Below the pieces are notes generated by a model. The model was given only the letters and a program-made list of their open reading frames with translations, was not told where the DNA came from and did not search any database. A DNA stretch of 35,968 nt from Acanthamoeba lenticulata (Eukaryota > Discosea > Longamoebia > Acanthamoebidae), in contig NAVB01000153.1 in the NCBI GenBank assembly GCA_002179805.1, positions 1 through 35,968 on the forward strand, written 5' to 3'. Positions 28,312-35,968 of this stretch are shown here, one piece after another. The translations under genes and the position numbers were made by a program. The stretch's first letter is position 1. Each line of letters begins with the position of its first letter.

Positions 28312-31081
28312 ATGGATCTTTGCGTGGAAGGCCTCATGCGTGAGTGCTCATTCTTACTTTTTCGGGGGCGGGGGACACCACACCTCTAGCTCGAACAGGG
28401 GAGGCCACAGGTACCTCGGGCGAGGCCGTGGGCAGCAAGCCTCCTCCCTCCTCACGCGGTGAATCCGTGCCACTGCTTAAGCCCGGTCCGTTCCCCGTTC
28501 CCCAGCCCCCCCCCATCTTTCCTCTCTTTCCCTCTCTCGCCCATAAGGGAGCATCAAACCCGCCAAGTGGCGTTTACTCATTAGGCATCATCGTCACCAT
28601 TGGCGCAGATACCGATTCAGTGCCACCGACCACCCCGACGCCGGATAACAGGAAAGCGACCGAGGCTCCTGCGCCACCCCCGACTCCCGTTGCGCCTCCG
28701 CCTGGACCTCCGGCACCGCTCCCGCCGGGAGCGCCTCCCCCGGCGCACCACCCCAGCCACTATCAGGACCGCAAGATGCTCAAGCGGCTGCTTTGGAGGT
28801 GCGCGCCCCCCCCCAACCCCCCCTAATTATTATCACCAAAATCACTTCCGGGAGGGGGGGGCCTTGGTTGGGCTACCCCACCCCTTCTCTCCCCCTTCGC
28901 TCCTCCTCCTTCTCCGCGGAACCTGCGGCCTCTCCGCTGGAGTTCACTTGTCCTGCTGCTCATGTGGCGCCTGAACGGAGCAGGAAAATTCCCGAATCCA
29001 AGCTGGAGAGCTCCTTCTGGGGCGAAGTCAACGATTCGACGAAACTCAAGCTCAACGAAGACGAGATCGAGACCCTTTTCCGCCGGTTGGCGCCCCTTCC
29101 ATCACGGCCCTTTTGCTGCTGCGCTCGCTCTAACATCCACACCAACAACAAAATGCGTTGCCTTCTCTTTAAACACACCTCCTTCTCCTATATATATATA
29201 TATATCCACCCTTCTCCCACACCACTGCTGTGATCCACAGGGAGGCACCGAAAGCCAAGCCCAAATCGGTCGCTCTCAACTACGACGACGGCGATGTGGT
29301 TCGCGTTCTTGACTCCAATCGTTCACGCAACATTGGTGCTGCGCCGCATCACCCTCCCACAGTTGGCCAAGGCCTTGCTGACCCAGAACCCTTTAACCTT
29401 GTTGGTGGGCCATCACGCCAGTTATCGTGGCCAATCGGCTGCGGTTGTCGCCGTCGCAAGTGAAGCAGGCCATTTGGAATCTTGACCCCGAGGTTCTGAG
29501 CATGGACCGAGTCCAGATTTTGCTCAAGACGATCCCCACTGATGCCGAGATAGAGCTCCTCTCGCAACACGCAGCGGAACCCGCACGCCTTGGCGGATCC
29601 GAACAGTTTTGTCTTACCCTCATGGTGCGCGCTGGCTGCCAGAATGCCCTCCCCCCCAAGTTGGGTTTGGCATCGGGGGGTTTAAAACCAACGTTCCATT
29701 GTGGTTTGGGGGGGGAGACATGCAGAGCATTCCACGACTGCGGCAGCGCCTCGAATGTGTTCTCTTCCAGCTCGAGTTTGACGAAGTCTTGACGGAACTC
29801 AAGGGGGTGAGCATACGACACCCAGGAGCCTGGGTTTAGGGGGGAGGGGGCAGGTTGGCATCGCTGACCACCTCTTCTTCTTCTTCTTCTTTCTCTCTCT
29901 CTCTCTCTCTTCATGCCTCTTGCTCTCTGGGGTAAATCCTACTACAACCAACCAGGATGTCAAGGGCGTAGCTTCAGCATGTCACGAGCTCCTGCACAGC
30001 AAGAAGTTCAAGGCCGCTCTGGGCGTATATGCGCATCCCCTGCAGCGTTGACGTCACCACCTCATATGACCATTGTCAGTACTCACAACGCGCGCGTGTG
30101 TGGGTTCTTACGGTGACGAACGGGGCGGTCTGCTAGTGTGTGCTGTCCGTGGGCAACTTCCTGAATGCTGGCAGCTTCGTGGGGGATGCGGAGGGTTTCA
30201 CGGCTGACTCTTTGCTCAAGGTCTCGTGGCGGGCCGTTCTCGATTGCCCGTCTCCCACCGCTCACCCGTAACACGTGTAAAAAATGAGCAGATTGCGGAT
30301 GTGAAATCGACCAAGGGGGATAAGCACACCCTACTGGACTACCTGATCCAGTTGTTGCTCAAGACCAATCCTGGGTGCCTCTCTTTTACGCACGACCTGC
30401 GATGCGTCAAGCAAGCGTGCCAAGGTGCGCATTGCCTTCTTCCTTACAAATGATTGATCATTCACTCCTTTTTTTTACCCTTTTTTTGTTTTGTTTTGCC
30501 TGTGAACACACAGACCGAATCTCCGCGATCCCGACCACGCTGCAGGCTCTCAGCGTGGGGCTTGGCAAGATCGAGGAAGAACTCCGACAAGCGTTCGACC
30601 ACGACCCGTTCCGCAAGGTCTTCGCACCCTTCCTCACCAGAGCGGAGAAGGAGGTGAACGCCCTCAAGGAGCCAGTGGCGACCTACCAAGCCAACTACCT
30701 CGCTCTTCTCCGCGTGTTTGGCGAAGACAGCAAGACGCCCATCACCGATTTCTTCAAGGTCCTTTACAAGTTCATCAGCACCGTCCAAGTACGCCCCCCC
30801 TCCCCCCAAACACCCCTTGCCCGCGGCAACTCCTTCAGGTTTCTCACTTGCACCTGGGTTGGGGGGGGGGACAGAAATGCCACGCGGAGATCATGGCCAA
30901 GAGACAAAAGCAGATGGCCGACCGCTTGAAGGATCATACCAATGACGTCATGGCCGAGCTCAAGGACAAGCTCACCCCGGGTGCTACTTCTGCGACCGCC
31001 AGCCCGCTCTCAGCCTCGACCCTCCTAGCTGCCAAGGCCGTTCGTCGGCGTGCCCCGACCACCTCCCTCATGATGGGCTGA
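28312..31081 (+). CDS. Formin with FH1 and FH2 domains only, 11 exons
   Basis: Exons: 28312-28339, 28390-28798, 28984-29085, 29241-29335, 29422-29624, 29726-29806, 29956-30024, 30137-30220, 30292-30424, 30514-30788, 30875-31081 (561 residues). The Pro-rich FH1 (PPPTPVAPPPGPPAPLPPGA) would bind profilin-actin. The FH2 domain starts KMLKRLLWRKIPESKLES and continues with LDSNRSRNIVIVANRL, VKQAIWNLDPEVLSMDRVQI, SIPRLRQRLECVLFQLEFD, VLSVGNFLNAGSFVGDAEGF and FFKVLYKFISTV; FH2 dimers nucleate and elongate actin filaments. A basic C-terminus (VRRRAPTTSLMMG) might be a weak DAD. No GBD/FH3 regulatory region is present. The start is doubtful: ATG 28312 gives a 28-nt first exon with a perfect GTGAGT donor, but the next exon could equally be spliced from the upstream channel gene. 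Confidence 0.85.
29189..29205. repeat. (TA)n run in a formin intron
   Basis: A short TATATATA run inside the formin intron 29086-29240, upstream of the acceptor TGATCCACAG. It has no evident role. Confidence 0.7.
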
Positions 31082-31198
31082 GCGAGCTGCTTGAGCGGGT
31101 GGGACGGTTTGTATCTCTTCTTCTTCTTGTTTTTGTCCACAAAACAGACTCCTCCGTTTTTCTTGTTGCTGCTGCGGCGGCGGTATCGTGCCTGGCGC
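31082..31198. other. Convergent 3' spacer, formin / DENN gene
   Basis: A 117 bp spacer between converging genes; it must contain both polyadenylation sites. No other feature is visible. Confidence 0.5.
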
Positions 31199-32607
31199 TC
31201 AGGCGAAAGGATGATCCGCGCCGCTTCGGAGTGGGCCTGTCGTCGCAGGCGTTTGCGCAAAGAGGCCGGGCGGCATTTGCTGCTGCTGCTGCTGCTGTTG
31301 GTGATGGTACTGCTGTTGGGGCATGAGCGGCACGCTGCCGAATCCACTCTGCGGAGGGAAATTGCGCGTGGACGGTGGTGGTCCGGAGAAGGTGTTCGGC
31401 GGAAGCGCCACCCCCATGGGGCTGCTGGGCAGCATCGGCTGGTGGAGCCCTCCTTGGAATTGGGCTGCGCCGGAGCCCAATGGATGGTGGTGGTGGTGGT
31501 GGAAGGCCGGCGGTTGGTGTGGCCCGCCAACAAAGAGGGGCCCTTGCTGCTGCTGCTGCTGCTGCCCGGACGTGGGCGGCTGTGGAAAGGCGGCGTGGTA
31601 GTGCCCCGCATGCTGGTGATGAGGATGAGGATGAGGATGAGGAGAGGGATAGGCGGGACTCTGCTGGAAAACTGGGGCCATCGATGACGTCGGGGCTGTG
31701 GGAAATGGCGTCGCCCAGGATAGCGCACCTGCTGCCGGATAGGGTGACGGGGACGATGACGACGAGGAGGACGAAGAGGATCCCCCCATTGCCCAGTCCA
31801 CCATGGGCGTTTGCGGCGCGGTCGGGAATGCGTAGTCGCTTCCGGCGGGCAGGCGTGAAGGCGTGGTGGGCGATGAAAAGGGAGATGCCTTGGCCGCAGG
31901 CGAATCTGCGCCACCTGACCACGTGCCGAGCGATGGAGAGCCGCCGCCGCCGCTCAGAGGCGGAAGCGCCGGCATCAGGGCGGACGGAGTGAGGAATGTT
32001 GTCGGCACCATACCACCACCACCACCACCAGCAGGAGCAGACTGCGCATAAGCCGGGGTCATGCCCGGGAAGGCCGAGGCCGAGGGAGTGAAGGAGGAGG
32101 TGGTCGTGGTAGAGAAGGGCGCCAGCACCGGATGGAGCTCATGGTGGGCGGGCATCATCCCGTCAAAGAGCAAGCTGTCCGCCGTAGCGCGCTCTGCCAC
32201 CGGCGATGCAAAGTTGGGCTTGCTGGCATGGCGCCCCGCGGCAGGCGCTGGCACCGGCAAATTTGATGGAAGACCCGTTTGTTGATGCTGCGGTTGCGGC
32301 TGTGCTGGTCGCTGCTGCTGATGCTGCTGCTGCTGCGGATGTCGGCCCCGACCGGGCGGCGTGGAGGAGGCCGACGACGCAGATGCGCCGCCGCCTATTC
32401 CGGAGGATGAGGCCGAGGCCGAGGACGAAGAAGGGGAGGACGACGACGACGACGACGACGAGGAAGGCGTAGTAGTGGTGGTGGTAGTGATCGTCGTGGT
32501 TACCGGCGAGGCAGCATGGGCAGGCAAGGACGAGGGCGGGACGAGGGCGGGAGCGTTGGGCTGCACCTCCCACTCCGGGCTCGTCGAGTCGGGGGGCTGC
32601 CGTTGTT

Positions 32608-32638
<31 letters not shown>

Positions 32639-35600
32639 GGGCAAGAGGGGGGCGCCCCCGGGAGCGAGGAGCGAAGAGGGGACCGCTGTGCGGCCCTCCT
32701 CCTCGTGCGCGGGCAGAAGCAGGAGGGACGGAGCCGGAGCGGGGGCGGGCGGCTGCCAGGCGAGCGAGGGGAAGGGCGCGTCCCGCGGGCCGGACGGATC
32801 GAAGTAGGTGTGGATGAGCGCGAACGGCACCCGAAGCTCGAACGGCGGATGGTCGTGTCGCTCGATCCGTGTCCGCGTCACTGGCGGACGAGGCGCTGCC
32901 GCTGGGTTCGCCGGCAGAAGAGGTCTCGGGCCGACTGGATTCCCAGCACCACCACCGCCACCGGCGAGCAGGGCCTTCCGGGATGGCAATGGAGGCAGCG
33001 TCTTTCGCCGATCTTGCTGCGAGGCCGCGCTGCGGTCCTCCATCCCGGGTCGCGCTCCGCCCTTGTTGTTCTCCCAAAAGTCGCGCGCCTGTCCCCCCCC
33101 CAAAATCATTCATTAGGCCCTACTACCATCGTGATCATTTTTCGCCCAATGACGGCGATCGCCGCTGCACGGGGAAGGAGGCCCTTTCTTCTTCTTCTTC
33201 TTGCGTGTGTGGGAGAGAAGAGGGGGGGGGGAAGCGAGAAAGAGAGCGGGAGGCGCAGAGGGCGGGAGGGGGGGGGGCATTTCTACATACGCTTTGTACA
33301 CCGCCAGAGGGGCGTGCAGGCAGCGGCGGCGGGTGGTTGGGGCCGGTGGGCAGCGCTGCTTGAGCGCGGCCTACGCCACGAGGGCGGCCGGGCACTTCGC
33401 CGATGCTGCGATTGTTGTTGCCCCCATGCATGGAGGCAGCAGCACCAGCATGATGGTGGCGAGGAGGAGGAACAGCCGCGCCGGACGGGCCGGAGAGGCC
33501 TAGTGCGGTTCCCGTGCGCGGCCGTGCAGCAGCGGAAGCTCCGGCGTGTGAGACCAGAGAGGGCGCCCCCACCGCTACAGCTGAGCGAATGAGTATCCCC
33601 CCCAACGTCCCCCCCCCCAAATCCCCGTCCGTCCGTCCGTCCGTCCACGCACGCGAGCAAATCCCGCGATACCGCGTACAAACACACACACACACACATA
33701 CGGACACAGACACACACATCACGAAAGGAGAGAGAGAGAGAGAGAGGCGACTTCACGTGAGCTCCCACAACGCGTAGCATAATAACGAAAAAGAGAGAGA
33801 GGTAGGTAGGTAGGTAGGTAGGTAGGAAGGAAGGAAGGAAGGACAGAGTGCTGAAGAGAAAGAAAAAGAGAGAGAGAGAAAGAGAGAGGCGCACTGGGCG
33901 AGTCAGAGTAGGCCTCGTAGCGACCGGTGCGTTTATCCTCGCGCATGCGCTCGAGGCGCCTCTCGCCCTCCTCGCGGAGGTCAGCCAGCTTAGCCTTGGC
34001 CTCTTCGCTCTTTTGCGAGAGGTACGTGCGCAGCTTCTCCTTCTTGGTGGCACCGCCAGGGCCCAGCGTGATCCCGCCCCCGCCGCCTCCAGGCCCGCCG
34101 CCCATGGAGGGGGCCACACCCATACTGTTCTGGCCCAGATCGTGGTAGGCCTGCACCTCCCGCTCGAACAGCCCTTGCGGCGGCTGCCCCTGCTCGTGTT
34201 CCCCCCCCCCCATACCCCGATTATTATTATTATTGTTGTTGTTGTTCTCATTAATAACAGCAAGTTTGTTTGCGTGGGGTTTGGGAGAAGAGGCCCCAGC
34301 CTGTCCCGTCCAATCGCAGAGGACAAGGGAAGGGGAGAGGGCGCGTACGCGACTGACCCAGGCCTCGCGTTCTGAGATGAATTGCGTGAACATCTGTGAG
34401 TGGCAAAACACAGCCAGGAACTGCACGCAGGTGATTCCCCAAATCGCCAACGTTGCCGCATGAGCATCACAACGAAAGGCGGCGAATGTTCCATCCCCCC
34501 CCCCAATGCATGGGAATGGGAAGGGGAAGGGGAGTGGGGATCTGGGTCGACCTTGCGGACGGACTTCTTGGGATGGTTGCGAATAAACCCGGCCCGGTCA
34601 AACTGGAATTCGGGCTCGCTACGCGGCTGATCCATGGAGGGCACCAGGTACCTGGTGGCGTGTAGTGGTGGTGGTAAGGGTGGTGGGTTGGGGCGTTTGT
34701 GTCGCGTCATGGGCCTCGCGCCCTCAATCCCTCAATCGTGCGGAAGGGAGGGGGGGGGAGGCGCGAGCGAGAACGCCGCTGGTGGTGGTGGGTTTGGAGA
34801 GGAAGGGAGGGAGTAATTGGGGAGATTTGAGGGGGGATGAGGAGGATGAGGGGGAGATTTGAGGGGGGAAGAGGAGTGTGTGGAGGGGCGGGGACGTACC
34901 GGCGGTAACTGGCAAGCATGGAGAGGAAGAACTCGCGGAAGGCATGCTGTATCAACTTGTAACGCCCCGCCTCTGCCCCTGCTCCCCCCCTCCCGGGGCC
35001 CCCAACACGCCACCAACCAGGATGAGTATGTGCGTGCCATTATTCTCTCACTCCCTCTCTTCCACATATTTTTTTAATTAGAAATATACATAAACAGAAT
35101 AGAATAGAAAGCACGGGCGGGGTGTGGTGGCAAGGGGGAGTCCGTACGGTTGTCCGAGTAGAGGGCATCTTCGATGGCCTGCTTGAGGAGGGTGACGTGC
35201 TCGCGGGGCAGGATGGCGGCATCCTCGATGTTGGCATTAATCGAGTTACCATCGAGGTCCACGAACACGACACTCTCCAGGTGCATCTTCTTCACCAGGG
35301 GCAGGTGGGGCGACAGCAGACCGACAACAAACGGCATAGGAGCCTCGCAGTAGTTGATGAGCCCGCGCGGCAACACCGGGACGAAGATGTGCTGTGTTTG
35401 TGTTTGCATTGCCCGTCCGCGCATGTTGGTGGCGGTGGTGCACAGCACGCGGGTAAGCCACTTTCTCTTCCTCGTTCTCGCCCTCGTCCTCGTCCTCAAC
35501 TCATCAGGCTCAGGAGGCCGAGGATAGAGGGGGGAGGGGGGAGGGGGGAGGGAAGGAGCTCCGGGACATAGAGGAATAGGGACCTGCCAAGCAAAGGGGT

Positions 35601-35748
35601 AGAGGAGAGTCGACGCAGCGTGAACGGCGTGCGACAGCTTCTGGATCGAGTGCGAGTGAAAGATGATCCGGCGCTCCGACAGGAGAGCCGTGAACAGCAG
35701 CAATACCCGCAGCACGTACAGCGACGCAAACAGGGACTTGAGCATCCC
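31199..35748 (-). CDS. DENN-domain protein, DENND1/connecdenn-like (5' end outside window)
   Basis: Eight exons are in the window (minus strand): 35748-35584, 35391-35148, 34972-34900, 34651-34552, 34420-34349, 34189-33895, 33580-33291 and 33088-31199, all in phase, giving 1,042 residues. The first two encode most of the central DENN module: LLSERRIIFHSHSIQKL, STLLYPFAWQ then HIFVPVLPRGLINYCEAPMP, and the SVVFVDLDGNSI strand. The next three form dDENN (HAFREFFLSMLASYRR, FDRAGFIRNHPKK, FCHSQMFTQFISEREAW). Spacing and wording resemble DENND1-type proteins, which activate Rab35 on endosomal membranes; that specific target is inference. A Lys/Glu helix and a very long low-complexity tail (poly-Gln, poly-Ser, poly-Thr, His runs, Pro) follow, the tail being one 1,890 bp exon. 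The uDENN part and start codon lie beyond the right edge. Confidence 0.85.
31278..31298. repeat. CTG/CAG triplet run (poly-Gln)
   Basis: A pure TGC/GCT triplet run encoding the last poly-Gln tract of the DENN protein tail on the minus strand. Other runs lie at about 31544-31565 and 32604-32627. Confidence 0.85.
32439..32461. repeat. GAC/GTC triplet run (poly-Ser)
   Basis: A pure triplet run encoding poly-Ser on the minus strand, next to a poly-Thr run (about 32465-32505), inside the large tail exon of the DENN gene. Confidence 0.8.
33581..33894. repeat. Intron made of consecutive microsatellites
   Basis: This intron of the DENN gene is almost entirely simple repeats. In plus-strand order: a C run (33599-33617), (CCGT)n around 33626-33645, (CA)n around 33679-33699, (GA)n around 33728-33747, (GGTA)n around 33801-33825, (AAGG)n around 33825-33842, and another (GA)n around 33861-33888. 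Confidence 0.85.
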
Positions 35749-35968
35749 CTGCACCACCAGAAGGAGCACGAGGAGGAGGAGGAGGAGAAAGAAGAAGAGG
35801 AGCAAAGGTAAACCGAGAAGTAGAAGAGAGAGAGGACGCAGACAGAAGGAAACCCAACGCGCCATGCAAAACAGGAGGAGAAGGAGAACGCGTAAGTGGG
35901 CAGTGAGAGAGGAGAGCGCGAGAGCTCAAGTGGGTATCCCGTGTGTGTTTTGTTTTTTTTAAAAAAAA
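35749..35968. other. Intron of the DENN gene running to the window edge
   Basis: On the minus strand this is a pyrimidine-rich stretch (CTC/TTC runs) ending in GTGGTGCAG, directly before the first DENN exon. It fits an intron whose donor lies outside the window. The frame stays open through part of it and would encode an implausible poly-Leu segment, which is probably just the polypyrimidine tract. Confidence 0.65.

Noticed and set aside
33283..34710. 475-codon minus-strand frame as an independent gene
   Set aside because: It merges DENN exons with intronic microsatellites; splice sites and phases place the real exons at 34651-34552, 34420-34349, 34189-33895 and 33580-33291.

Overview
The window looks like nuclear DNA of a free-living amoeba, very probably Acanthamoeba castellanii or a close relative. 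The evidence is GC-rich exons with strongly G/C-biased third codon positions, tightly packed genes split by many 50-200 bp introns, a 5S rRNA gene that matches the Acanthamoeba 5S sequence as I remember it, and a typical amoebozoan gene set (filamin-HECT ligase, ARM-DH-PH RhoGEF, formin, DENN protein, MscS-like channel). No bacterial operons, phage genes, CRISPR arrays or transposase genes were seen. Exon structures were assembled by hand from splice signals, codon phase and family conservation; every internal junction given keeps the reading phase.

Layout, left to right. 348-2956: two tandem paralogous genes (+) of an unrecognised, Lys-rich family. 3027-3923: small alpha/beta hydrolase (+, 3 exons). 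About 3942-7598: filamin-repeat HECT ubiquitin ligase (+, at least 13 exons; the 5' end is unresolved). 7750-11193: SF3B1, the U2 snRNP core protein (-, no intron). 11525-12112: ribosomal protein eL30 (+, 3 exons), sharing a 331 bp divergent promoter with SF3B1. 12539-12657: a solitary 5S rRNA gene (-). 12815-16075: cytoplasmic dynein intermediate chain (-, 12 exons). 16660-22001: ARM-repeat/DH/PH Rho guanine-nucleotide exchange factor (+, 25 exons). 22216-23760: an unusual zinc-knuckle/PIN-nuclease/F-box protein (-, single exon). 23797-24280: the 3' part of a TLC-like membrane protein gene (-), apparently lacking its 5' half. 24296-28301: MscS-type mechanosensitive channel-like protein (+, 17 exons) whose conserved beta domain is missing. 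28312-31081: a formin reduced to FH1-FH2 (+). 31199 to beyond the right edge: a DENND1/connecdenn-like DENN protein (-, 8 exons in the window) with a long Gln/Ser/Pro/His-rich tail.

The genes do not form one pathway, but several concern the cytoskeleton and membrane traffic: dynein intermediate chain, RhoGEF, formin, DENN Rab-GEF-like protein and a membrane channel. The most striking point is the channel/formin boundary. The channel loses its beta domain exactly at an exon edge, the formin has no GBD/FH3, only 10 bp separate the two reading frames, and an in-phase splice would join them into one membrane-anchored formin. Other points worth a second look are the PIN-F-box fusion, introns with facing poly-C and poly-G tracts in the formin and DENN genes, alternating purine-pyrimidine (CA/CG) introns in the HECT and dynein genes, two candidate GC-AG introns, and the intron-free gene for a spliceosome core subunit.
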